From Bradyrhizobium archetypum (lineage in GTDB: Bacteria > Pseudomonadota > Alphaproteobacteria > Rhizobiales > Xanthobacteraceae), in the NCBI RefSeq assembly GCF_013114835.1, contig NZ_JAAVLW010000005.1, positions 620,001-684,000 of the forward strand: a DNA stretch of 64,000 bases, given 5' to 3'. This document shows positions 26,702 to 33,977 of the stretch, in pieces; position 1 is the stretch's first letter, and every line of letters starts with the position of its first letter. The position numbers and the translations under genes were made by a program. The notes below the pieces were generated by a model. The model was given only the letters and a program-made list of their open reading frames with translations, was not told where the DNA came from and did no database searches.

Positions 26702-27072
26702 GGTGCAGTCCCCGCTGCTGGGCTCGCAGAGACCTGCTGCGCGAGCGGATGCCAGCATCTCTCTAGGAGAGCCCGACCGCTGTCTGTGATGATCACGTTG
26801 ACGTGCTTGTCATCGCGATCAGTCGTCACGTAGCCTTTGATGGCGAGACCGTCAGCAGTGTAGAACACGGCTGCTGCGTTGATCGATGTAAGCCGTTCGA
26901 TACGTCTGATGTCCACGCGGCCTTTGCAATGGTACAGCGCGAACAAGATGCACGCTTCGCGAAGGGCGACCTCGCCAGAGCGAGTGACGCGCCTGATGTT
27001 GCGGTTGGCGGCGCCGACCGTGCACACGCGTGCGTTACTCAGTGCATCGGGCCAGAGAGATGGAATAGCCAT
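26698..27072 (-). CDS. Winged-helix (MarR-like) small protein, phage operon
   Basis: 124 residues from MAIPSLWPDALSN. EACILFALYHCKGRVDIRRIERLTSIN and AAVFYTADGLAIKGYV, then ITDSGRALLERCW, follow the MarR order of helix, recognition helix and wing with DSGR. Starts four bases after the stop of the upstream gene. Weakly similar in build to the next gene, so the two may be an ancient pair. Confidence 0.62.
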   Translation of the reverse strand: MAIPSLWPDALSNARVCTVGAANRNIRRVTRSGEVALREACILFALYHCKGRVDIRRIERLTSINAAAVFYTADGLAIKGYVTTDRDDKHVNVIITDSGRALLERCWHPLAQQVSASPAAGTAP

Positions 27073-27076
27073 CCGA

Positions 27077-27415
27077 TTACAGGCCGTGCTTTTCGGCAAG
27101 AGCAATCATTGCCTGCTCGTGCTCCGTCAACTCACGCTCGGCAGGCGGGGCTTCATCGATGGGATTGCCGCGTACCTGAAAGCGACCGTTGAGTTGTCCG
27201 CTGTTGGGGTCCGACGAGACCACCATGCTCTCGGCGATGGCCTCCTCGACCATGGCCCGATAGCTCGCTGACTTGGAATATCGCGGGTCGCGCATCGCCT
27301 GGCGAAGAGCTTCACCATCGCCGATGGGGTCATCGCCGGGAAAGTGAGCGTTATCGCCGGAGATCGATGCGCGAGTGATGCCTCCGGTGAGGCGAGCGTA
27401 GATGTTGTTGGACAT
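27077..27415 (-). CDS. Hypothetical protein, first gene of the phage operon
   Basis: 112 residues, hydrophilic, with RDPRYSKSASYRAMVEEAIA in the middle and a charged C-terminal helix. No family recognised; a small assembly or internal-head protein is possible from position alone. GGAGAAG lies about 10 bases before ATG 27415. The perfect inverted repeat at 27507-27606 begins 92 bases upstream. Confidence 0.6.
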   Translation of the reverse strand: MSNNIYARLTGGITRASISGDNAHFPGDDPIGDGEALRQAMRDPRYSKSASYRAMVEEAIAESMVVSSDPNSGQLNGRFQVRGNPIDEAPPAERELTEHEQAMIALAEKHGL

Positions 27416-27506
27416 GGGTAGTAGGTGCTTCTCCGGCGATAGGCCGGGGTTGGCTGACGAGGGACACCCAGCAAAGCCGGGTCGATGGTCATCAGCACAG
27501 GGGGAA

Positions 27507-27606
27507 CAACTTCAGCAGCACCCTCGGAACGTCCGCTTGCTTACACGCGGGTTCTGCTCATGCTGATTGCCCAGCCAAGGGGCTACCGAGGGTGCTGCTG
27601 AAGTTG
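27507..27606. repeat. Perfect 21-bp inverted repeat with 58-nt loop
   Basis: Arms 27507-27527 and 27586-27606 are exact reverse complements over 21 bp (outer end CAACTTCAGC, inner end ACCCTCGG). Neither side carries a T-run. It sits in the 371-bp space between the leftward phage operon and the rightward beta-flower gene. It could be a replication or recombination site, a long 5'-UTR hairpin or a small RNA; the sequence does not decide. Confidence 0.95.
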
Positions 27607-27786
27607 GATGAGAGACGATGGGAAAGAAGTTTGTACGGCTCTAGCCGCGCCTGATATCGTCAGAAGAGCATGAGGCGCACACACTAGAGGGACTGAGGAT
27701 TGGGGGGCCTGTTAGGCAAACCCTTGCGCCTACCTCAGGTTTTGCTACCCTAAACAATCTACTTTTATCTATTTCGTGAGGCACCA

Positions 27787-28134
27787 ATGGACTTTTATGA
27801 TCGGAGCGGCCGAGCGACCGCCTATCTCGCCGATGACGAGCACATCTACGACTGGGATGGAACACCGTCGGCATTCATCAGGAACGGGAACGTCTATAGC
27901 TACTCCGGAGAACACGTCGGCTGGCTCGTTAACGGCTGGATCACAGGTGCCGACGGACAACCATTGCTTTTTTCGCAGGAAGCTATGGGCGGCCCGGTGA
28001 AGCCCGTCCGACAAGTTGCTCCCGTCCGAGGAGTTCGATCCGTTCGACCGGTGAAGGGCGTGGCTCAAGTTGCGCCTGTGAGACCGGTCTTCGGACTAGG
28101 ATGGTCGTCAAACAGATGGGGCTCTTGGCTATGA
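27787..28134 (+). CDS. 4-fold beta-flower-like protein
   Basis: 115 residues. Residues 1-60 are four short YxxxG/WDG-type repeats (MDFYDRSGRATAYLADD, HIYDWDGTPSAFIRNG, NVYSYSGEHVGWLVNG, WITGADGQPLLFS), followed by GGPVKPVRQVAPVRGVRSVR, a run of short VxPV repeats, and an end in WSSNRWGSWL. This matches the 4-fold beta-flower family as I remember it: a small orphan fold of unknown function found across bacteria. GAGG precedes ATG 27787. Its stop overlaps the next gene's start by four bases. Confidence 0.72.
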   Translation: MDFYDRSGRATAYLADDEHIYDWDGTPSAFIRNGNVYSYSGEHVGWLVNGWITGADGQPLLFSQEAMGGPVKPVRQVAPVRGVRSVRPVKGVAQVAPVRPVFGLGWSSNRWGSWL

Positions 28135-28307
28135 AAGCCGTGGTCAAGGTCTGGGATGACATGGTCGAGATTAACGTCAACCAGCGCTCAACGTCCGTCT
28201 GGATTGCCACAGGTGAATACAAGGGCAAGTACCACGAAGTGAAACGACAGACCCGAGGGGCCGCCGTGAAGGGATGGGCTGATGCCGCTAAATATCACAG
28301 CAATTGA
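28131..28307 (+). CDS. Small partner protein of the beta-flower gene
   Basis: 58 residues from MKAVVKVWDDMVEINVNQ. Chosen start 28131 overlaps the beta-flower stop (ATGA), implying coupled translation; an earlier ATG at 28101 would overlap 34 bases. Appears to be a small mixed alpha/beta protein ending in a helix (VKGWADAAKYHSN). No family recognised. Confidence 0.6.
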   Translation: MKAVVKVWDDMVEINVNQRSTSVWIATGEYKGKYHEVKRQTRGAAVKGWADAAKYHSN

Positions 28308-28745
28308 AGCGTCGCCGTTAGTCCACCCCGAGGATCGAGCCTGTGACTATCAACGTAATAACCGTTAGGTACATCATCGGGGGCGGGATTTCTGTTTCTC
28401 CAAGGGGGTCGGGTAATTGCGCTTGGCCGGCTTATTTCAGAGTCAGTTCAAATAGTTAGGCTGCTTTTGCCTTGCTCCGAAATCCACAAAAAAAGGAAAA
28501 GGCCCTGGGACGTGGCCCCTTCGGGCTGGGATCAAAACACCGTAGGCGCTAGAGCCGTTTAGAGAGACGCTGAGTGGCCCTACGGTAGGGCAACTGCAGA
28601 CACCCGAATGGCGGACGGACTCACCACTAGACTCCGCTGAGTCGCCTAGCGGCCTTCTGGAGAGAGTGTTGAATGCTTCGCGTAAGTCGGATTGAATACC
28701 GCCGCGCCCTATCGTCCCTGTCCGGCAGCATTCATAGGAATTCAG
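28308..28745 (+). other. 438-bp gene-free stretch with clustered hairpins
   Basis: No convincing gene. At 28475-28660 several foldbacks cluster: GCCC-CTTC-GGGC near 28515-28526, CCGTAGG (28540-28546) against CCTACGG (28579-28585), the competing GCCCTA-CGG-TAGGGC (28577-28591), and GACTC-CGCT-GAGTC near 28631-28644. The second and third are mutually exclusive, as in attenuators. It precedes a winged-helix gene on the same strand. Confidence 0.4.
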
Positions 28746-29144
28746 ATGACCCACGCCCGCCGCCCGACCGCAGCGCTGCCTCGAGCCGTAGACTTCCTTT
28801 CAGCGTGTCGAGAACTTGCGCCGTATGTTCCGGCTCAAACCGTTACATGCCTGCTCGTCATCGCAAGCAGGCCGGGGATAACGATGCAAGAACTTGCTGA
28901 GGAGACCGGCCTAAGCCAGTCGTCCTGCTCCCGCAACGTTGCCGTGCTGTCGCGGTGGGAAACGTACGGCAAGCCGGGCCTCGGTCTCGTCGAAGCATTC
29001 GAAGAGCCGCGCGAGCGTCGTAGGAAGATTGTCTATCTGACGGCTGACGGGCAGCAGAAGGTGCAATCGATCGTTGGCAAGTTGGACCCCTCCTTCAAAC
29101 TGAAGCCTCAGACGCGGCTGGGGGGCCTAGTGGGGCTTCAGTAA
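28746..29144 (+). CDS. MarR-like winged-helix protein
   Basis: 132 residues from MTHARRPTAALP, with AGGA seven bases upstream; a longer start at 28692 is less likely. VTCLLVIASRPGITMQELAEETGLSQSSCSRNVAVLSRW is a clear winged-helix with recognition helix, and YLTADGQQKV is the MarR-type wing. Probably a transcription factor of the element, perhaps controlling lysogeny-like or integrase functions. Convergent with the integrase gene set. Confidence 0.75.
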   Translation: MTHARRPTAALPRAVDFLSACRELAPYVPAQTVTCLLVIASRPGITMQELAEETGLSQSSCSRNVAVLSRWETYGKPGLGLVEAFEEPRERRRKIVYLTADGQQKVQSIVGKLDPSFKLKPQTRLGGLVGLQ

Positions 29145-29168
29145 AAACCCCACTAGGAAGTCTCTTCA

Positions 29169-29534
29169 TCAGGCGCAGGCTGCAGCGCAGTCCACCTGTG
29201 TGCTGTTGCTTCGGGCTGGAGTGACCAACCTCCGAAACCGTCCTTCCGCATACCCTCGGCGGTACTCGTCCTCCACCTCGTCACGCCAACCAGCATCCCA
29301 GCCGAAACCGTAGGCCGCCTGCTCGGTGCACGTTGCGGCGACAGAGATGCCATTGTCGGTCCACTCAGTGTCTCCGGCGGTGCGCTCTCGGTTGGCGTGG
29401 GCATCTTCCAAGCCTTGCTGGTTGGCGGTCTCTCGAGACTGCTCATCGACGCTGTCGCGGCCATCCCGGTAGCCCGCCTGAAACATCTCGGCAATTGTGA
29501 AGTCGGTAGTATTGAGGGTGATGATGTCAGCCAT
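29169..29534 (-). CDS. Hypothetical protein overlapping the integrase end
   Basis: 121 residues from MADIITLNTTDF. Contains repeated aromatic/glycine pieces (MFQAGYRDGRDS, AYGFGWDAGWRDE, EDEYRRGYAEGRF), which look like an internal repeat of a GxxxG-D/E helix. The start overlaps the integrase 3' end by 8 bases, so it is probably co-transcribed with it. No family recognised; an excisionase role would fit the position, but there is no visible helix-turn-helix. Confidence 0.55.
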   Translation of the reverse strand: MADIITLNTTDFTIAEMFQAGYRDGRDSVDEQSRETANQQGLEDAHANRERTAGDTEWTDNGISVAATCTEQAAYGFGWDAGWRDEVEDEYRRGYAEGRFRRLVTPARSNSTQVDCAAACA

Positions 29535-30924
29535 CGCTCTTTCCATGTGCCCGGAGGGGTTTCTTTCTGGGTATCTTCACAGACTCAACGCAACGCTTAA
29601 ACTGCTCTCGATCAGGACCGGCTGAGTAGAGCCCCAGCGTCATCCCAGCGCGCTTGTGTCCGACAACCGCAGCGATGATGTTCTCAGGCTGTCCCGCGCG
29701 CTCTGCCTGTGTGATGAACCACCGGCGGAAGCTATGGAATGTGACTAGGCTCCTGCGTTTGCCGGGCACCTGATCGTCGACGCCCACGGCCTTCCGATAG
29801 CGACCGAACAATTTCACAGCCGGCATTGACCGTTCACGCTCAGAGCCCACAGGAGGTACCGGAAGCTCCGGGAATAGATCGTCATCCGCCGCCTTTCCAG
29901 AGCAGCGGCGTTTGATCAGCGGCACAAGAGCGCTATGTATCGGGACGAAGCGCGGTCCCGGCTCTTTCTTTTGAGGCTTGAACCTAAACAGCCCGCCTTG
30001 ACAGTCCGCGACCTTCAGCGAGGCAATGGCATCAATGCGCGCCCCCGACAATGCTGCAATCCTCATCAGAGCGTGCAGGTAGTCGTGGGTCTTGCCGCTC
30101 AAGAGCTTGATCATCTCTTCGTCAGTGAAGGACCGCGCGGCTCCGTCGCCGTTCTGTTTCTGCTTCGGGAGTGACTGCTCTCGCCAAGGGTTGTCGGCAA
30201 CATGGCCACGCCTCGCCAGCCACCGCCAATAGCCCGAGAGCGACGAGATGTATTTGTTGATGGTACGAGGCGTGCGGCCGCCGTCGTCGAACAGCTTGGC
30301 AATGAACCTGCCGGCGGCCTTTCGCGTGATTGGCTCTATGGCTGCATCAATTCGATTGTCCCTGCACCACGCCTCAAGCAGCGCCAGTGCGCGTTCATCA
30401 TCCTTCATGACCCTTGGATGTCGTGCCAGTTGACCCTGCCACTGCGACACGAAGGTCCGCAAAGGTGTCACCGAGCCTGTAGCGAGGCGATAGAAGCTCC
30501 CTGCTACCGGCTCTCGCTCGCTCTCGTACTCGAATGCACGAGCACCGCTGTTGCTGTCGGCGGTCTCTACAGGGTCTCCCGCGATCTCATCAGCGCGCAT
30601 GGAGATGTAGTCGGTAACATCCTGCCTCGCCTGATCGGTAGTCGCCTGCTCTAAGGTTTCCCGAAGCGCCAGAGCTTCCGCAGTGAGCAGGTCATCGCTC
30701 TTGCCGGCGTTGTCGGTCTTGCCTGTGGCTTGCCGCGAAATCTCTTGCTGAAGCTGCTGCACGACAGACCACTTGAGCTTGTTCGCTGTGGCAAGGCTGT
30801 CAGTATTGAGGGAGCGCTTTAGCTTGGTGCCGAGCACATGGTGTAAAGAGCGGGGGACCGGCACTACCACGCGCCACTTTTCGCCGTGGCGTTCGAGGTA
30901 TCTTCGGTCGGCTTTGGTGGCCAT
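29527..30924 (-). CDS. int: Tyrosine-type site-specific integrase
   Basis: 465 residues. An N-terminal arm-binding/SAM-like region (about 5-250) precedes the catalytic domain with R296 (SGARIDAIASL), H397-x-x-R400 (FHSFRR), H423 (VGHKRAG) and nucleophile Y433 (LGLYSAG). It should recombine the tRNA-Gln 3' end with the element's att site. It lies at the attR end and is read inward. The paired TGCGTACCCA repeats 31-53 bases upstream of its start may also let it repress itself. Confidence 0.95.
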   Translation of the reverse strand: MATKADRRYLERHGEKWRVVVPVPRSLHHVLGTKLKRSLNTDSLATANKLKWSVVQQLQQEISRQATGKTDNAGKSDDLLTAEALALRETLEQATTDQARQDVTDYISMRADEIAGDPVETADSNSGARAFEYESEREPVAGSFYRLATGSVTPLRTFVSQWQGQLARHPRVMKDDERALALLEAWCRDNRIDAAIEPITRKAAGRFIAKLFDDGGRTPRTINKYISSLSGYWRWLARRGHVADNPWREQSLPKQKQNGDGAARSFTDEEMIKLLSGKTHDYLHALMRIAALSGARIDAIASLKVADCQGGLFRFKPQKKEPGPRFVPIHSALVPLIKRRCSGKAADDDLFPELPVPPVGSERERSMPAVKLFGRYRKAVGVDDQVPGKRRSLVTFHSFRRWFITQAERAGQPENIIAAVVGHKRAGMTLGLYSAGPDREQFKRCVESVKIPRKKPLRAHGKSDG

Positions 30925-30954
30925 GTGTTGCCTGCGTCAGGGAGAGTACCCATA

Positions 30955-30977
30955 TGCGTACCCAAAGTGCGTACCCA
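30955..30977 (+). promoter_or_regulatory. Arm-type direct repeats near the right end
   Basis: TGCGTACCCA at 30955-30964 and 30968-30977, with a partial AGTACCCA at 30945-30952. Same word and orientation as at the left end. Confidence 0.65.
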
Positions 30978-31039
30978 ATACAACCTGAAAAGACGCGTAT
31001 CTGCAGTATTTTCCGGGGATTCTCGATTGTCGGTTATAG

Positions 31040-31056
31040 TCCAGGTTCCCCAGCCA
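31040..31056 (+). repeat. Right attachment site (attR core)
   Basis: TCCAGGTTCCCCAGCCA, identical to the tRNA-Gln 3' end. Outside the 17 bp only GGTT upstream is shared, so the tRNA is not rebuilt here. Confidence 0.88.
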
Positions 31057-31081
31057 GCTCTCCGGCCGAGCAGCCCCCGCA

Positions 31082-32289
31082 TCAACCGCCCACCACCACC
31101 GGCAGCTCGGCGATCATGCGAATACCGGGCCGTCGGCGCCAGTGAATCTGTGACGGCTCGACCGCCAGCTTCAGTTGGGGCCAGCGCGTGAACAGCGCCT
31201 GCAGCGCGCAGATGCCTTCGATCCGCGCGAGCTGGTGGCCGAGGCAGAAGTGAATGCCGGTCCCGAACGCGAGATGGCGGTTCGGCCGCCGTTCGAGATC
31301 GAGGCGTTCGGGCTGCGCGTTTGCCTGCGGGTCCAGATTGGCCGCGACGATCATCGCCATCACCCTGTCGCCCTTCCTCAATCTCACCCCTTCGAGATCG
31401 ATATCCCGGCGCACATAGCGCGGCTTTGAGAATTGCACCGGCGAGACGAAGCGCAGGAATTCCTCGACTGCGAGCCCAGCGCGGCTCCAGTCGGCGGCCA
31501 GCCAATCGCGGCGACCCGGATCCTTCAGCAGTTCGAAAACCGATCCGCTGATCAGATGTGTCGTCGTCTCGGAGCCGGCACCGAGCAGCAGAAACACCAT
31601 CGAGACCATCTCGTCCGGCGTGATGCGCCCGCCCTCCTTTTCGACACGCAGCAACTCGGCGATCAATCCCTCGCCGCCTTTCTCGCGAGCCGCCTGAAGA
31701 CGTTTCTGCAGGTAGCGCCGCATCTTGAAGAGCCCGCCGATCAGCCGCAGAAAGCCGAACGCGTTGGAGAGATTGGCGATCGAATTGGCCCAGGCGATGA
31801 ATTTCGGCCGGTCCGCCGGCGGCAGGCCGAGCAGCTCGCAGATCACCGCAAGCGGCAGCAGCCGCGCATAATGCTGCACCACGTCGGCCGGGCTGCCGGC
31901 CGCAAACAATTCGTCGGCAAGACGATCGGCGATGGCGCGGATGTGAGGTTCCATGTCGAGCACGGCGCGGCGGCGGAACGCCTCGTCGACGATGTCGCGC
32001 AGCCGCGTGTGATCGGGCTCATCCATCGTCAACATGTTGTTGGCGACGGCGCCGATCATTCTTGGCATCCACCACGGTAACCCGACCAGCGCCCCCCTTC
32101 CTTGCGCAGCGTGAACGCGGTGCTGTCCTTCAGCACATGCGCCGCCGCCTCGTAGGTCGTGGTGACCCAGACCCGCCCTATGATCGGGAACCGTGTGAAG
32201 ACGACGGGAGCGGAAGATCGCAGCAACGCCACGCCTGCCCCGGGATCGCGAAAGAAAGCTTCGCTGGTGAAATCGAACCGCAGTGCCAT
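31082..32289 (-). pseudogene. Cytochrome P450, broken by a frameshift in a G-run
   Basis: The downstream frame holds a nearly full P450: I-helix LLLGAGSETTTHL, ExxR (EEFLRF) and the heme loop LAFGTGIHFCLGHQLAR. The N-terminal part (MALRFDFTSEAFFRDPGAG to FTLRKEGGR) is in a different frame, starting at ATG 32289 with AGGA upstream. The two join at the run of six C (plus strand) at 32092-32097; one more base would give KEGGALVGLPWWMP and a continuous protein of about 400 residues. This is either a one-base deletion or a sequencing error. It ends 26 bases outside attR, so it is chromosomal. Substrate unknown. Confidence 0.82.
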
Positions 32290-32870
32290 CAGCGAATCCT
32301 GGCTGTTGCACCCACACCAACATGGTGCGCGGCGCCGCGAGAGCAAGGCGCCATCGAGAGCGGCTCGTCCTAGTGATCGGAGCGCGCAAACCCTCCGCAA
32401 GATTTGCGGCACCATGTCCTGACCGGCTATTTCTTCTTCATTTCGACACCGGCAAGGTCAAGGCCCGGAAGGATTTCTGGGCTTTGCCTGCGGCCTTGCA
32501 CTTTTTGGTTCCGTCATCCGACAGCAGCATCATGCTTGAGCTGCCGGGAATTGCGAACACCGCTTCGGGTGCGAAATCGGCCGAGATCTTAACGTTCATC
32601 GCGGCCGGTTCGGTGTCGCCTTCTCTCCCGCTCCAGGTGAACAGGGCGAATGGCGGCTTGATATCCGAATCCTCGGCGCGCCGTGCGGCGCCGTGACGAT
32701 GATATAAGTGTTGTTGATCCACCTTGAGGCGCGCCAACCAGCAACGGCTCGACACGTCGCGCGCCCCAAAAGAGCGGCGTCCGCTTTTGCCGTAGGCATT
32801 GCCGGCTTTAGCGTCCTAAAGCGCACCCTATCGGCGAAGCTCGGCCAATTTTTTTTGCCCAATCGCCCGC
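32290..32870. other. Gene-poor stretch with a possible broken leftward frame
   Basis: Only one weak candidate: a leftward frame at 32438-32755 whose second half (FALFTWSGREGDTEPAAMNV, then KISADFAPEAVFAIPGSSS) looks protein-like, while its start region reads better in another frame (WINNTYIIVTAPHGAP). That pattern suggests a decayed gene of about 90 residues with a frameshift near 32670, but no family is recognised and it may be chance. Confidence 0.3.
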
Positions 32871-33821
32871 TTACACCGGCGGCGTGCCGTGGGTGTGAAA
32901 CGACTCGATCGTCTTCAGCCCCCAGGCCTGGCCTTTTCTGCGCTCCTCCTCGGTCCAGACGATCGGTTTCCAGTCAGGCGCGAGGATCAGGCGGGCGCCG
33001 GCATTGGCGACCTCGACGCGGTTGCCGCCGGGCTCCCAGACATAGAGGAAGAACGTCTGCTGGATCGCGTGCTTGTGCGGGCCGGTCTCGATGTAGACGC
33101 CGTTTTCGAGAAAGATATCGGCGGCGCGCAAAATTTCCTCGCGGCTGTCGAGCGCGTAGGTGACGTGATGAAAGCGGCCTGCCTTGCCGTAGTGATCGCG
33201 GGTATAGGCGAAGTCGTAGCTCTTGTTCGACATCGTCATCCACATCGCGGCTTCGGTGCCGTCGTTCAGCACGATCTGTTCAGTGGTGCGCAAGCCCAGA
33301 TAGTTCTCGAAGAACAGCCGGTTCGCCTTGATGTCGACGGCGAGGCAATTGAGATGATCGAGCCTACGGACATTGACGCCGCGCGCCGGAAACCGCTGCG
33401 CCTGGTTCTTCAGCGCCGGCTTCAGCTCGGGCGGCGCCTGATACCATTCGGTCTCGTAATAGAGCTCGACGATGTGGCCATCGGGATCACGGCAGCGGAA
33501 CGCCGGCCCCTGCCCCATGTCGCCATCGGTCCAGCCGATATCAAAACCCGAGCCCTTCAGCGCGGCGACGCGGCGTTCCAGCGCCTGCGGGCTGCGCGCG
33601 CGCAGCGCCATGTGCTCCATGCCCGACGTCTTCGACGCCGTCAGCTTGAGCGAATAGCGCTCGTAATCATCCCAGCCGCGCAGATAGACCGACTCGCCCT
33701 TTTGGCCGCTGACCGTCATGCCCATGACGTCGACGAAGAATTTCAGGCTTTCGTCCGGCTTCGGCGTCAGCAATTCCATGTGGCCGAGATGGGCAAGATC
33801 GAAAATCGGCTCGGGGGTCAT
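32871..33821 (-). CDS. Type I (VOC-fold) extradiol ring-cleavage dioxygenase
   Basis: 316 residues with two VOC modules. Metal ligands are in the second: H156 (RLDHLNCLAVD), H218 or H219 (RFHHVTYALD) and E270 (GNRVEVANAG), the catechol 2,3-dioxygenase pattern. It should open a catechol-type ring using Fe(II). Last gene of a leftward set with LigK-, GalB- and LigI-like genes, separated from them by an intergenic repeat. Those partners handle carboxylated products, so a protocatechuate- or hydroxyphthalate-like substrate is inferred, although the classic 4,5-cleavage enzyme LigAB belongs to a different fold. Confidence 0.85.
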   Translation of the reverse strand: MTPEPIFDLAHLGHMELLTPKPDESLKFFVDVMGMTVSGQKGESVYLRGWDDYERYSLKLTASKTSGMEHMALRARSPQALERRVAALKGSGFDIGWTDGDMGQGPAFRCRDPDGHIVELYYETEWYQAPPELKPALKNQAQRFPARGVNVRRLDHLNCLAVDIKANRLFFENYLGLRTTEQIVLNDGTEAAMWMTMSNKSYDFAYTRDHYGKAGRFHHVTYALDSREEILRAADIFLENGVYIETGPHKHAIQQTFFLYVWEPGGNRVEVANAGARLILAPDWKPIVWTEEERRKGQAWGLKTIESFHTHGTPPV

Positions 33822-33842
33822 ATTGGTTTCTCCTAACCGGGT

Positions 33843-33960
33843 TCGTCATACCCCGCGAAGGCGGGGTATCCAGTGCGCCGCGCGCTCGGCAACGGACCCA
33901 AAGCGCCGCGGCGTACTGGATCATCCGCCCCAGTGCGCAATTGCGCACAAGGTGGATGAT
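33843..33960. repeat. Intergenic repeat, GTCATNCCCCGC family (copy 1)
   Basis: Starts with hairpin TACCCCGC-GAAG-GCGGGGTA (33849-33868), continues TATCCAGTGCGCCG and has a second foldback around GTGCGCAATTGCGCAC. A related element is at 46771-46925. Confidence 0.7.
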
Positions 33961-33977
33961 GACAGGTGTGCGGGTGG

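Larger units (their letters stand above)
16243..31056. mobile_element. 14.8-kb integrative element in tRNA-Gln, with podovirus-derived genes
   Basis: Bounded by a 17-bp direct repeat that is the tRNA-Gln 3' end (left) and its copy (right). A tyrosine integrase is read leftward from the right end, and paired TGCGTACCCA repeats lie inside both ends. Content: HEPN protein, trypsin-like protease, serine recombinase, octapeptide-repeat protein, a leftward phage-like operon (20881-27415), a beta-flower-like pair, a winged-helix gene. No terminase, portal, capsid, tail or replication gene was found, so it is either a degraded integrating podovirus or a phage-derived satellite. The left part is visibly less GC-rich than the flanks. 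Confidence 0.85.

Noticed and set aside
27507..27606. Long hairpin as retron RNA or as a terminator
   Set aside because: No reverse transcriptase is nearby, so no retron; there is no T-tract on either strand, so a simple terminator is unlikely.
28475..28530. Terminator for leftward transcription at the A-rich run
   Set aside because: The stem next to the T-run is broken by unpaired bases and no leftward gene ends there.
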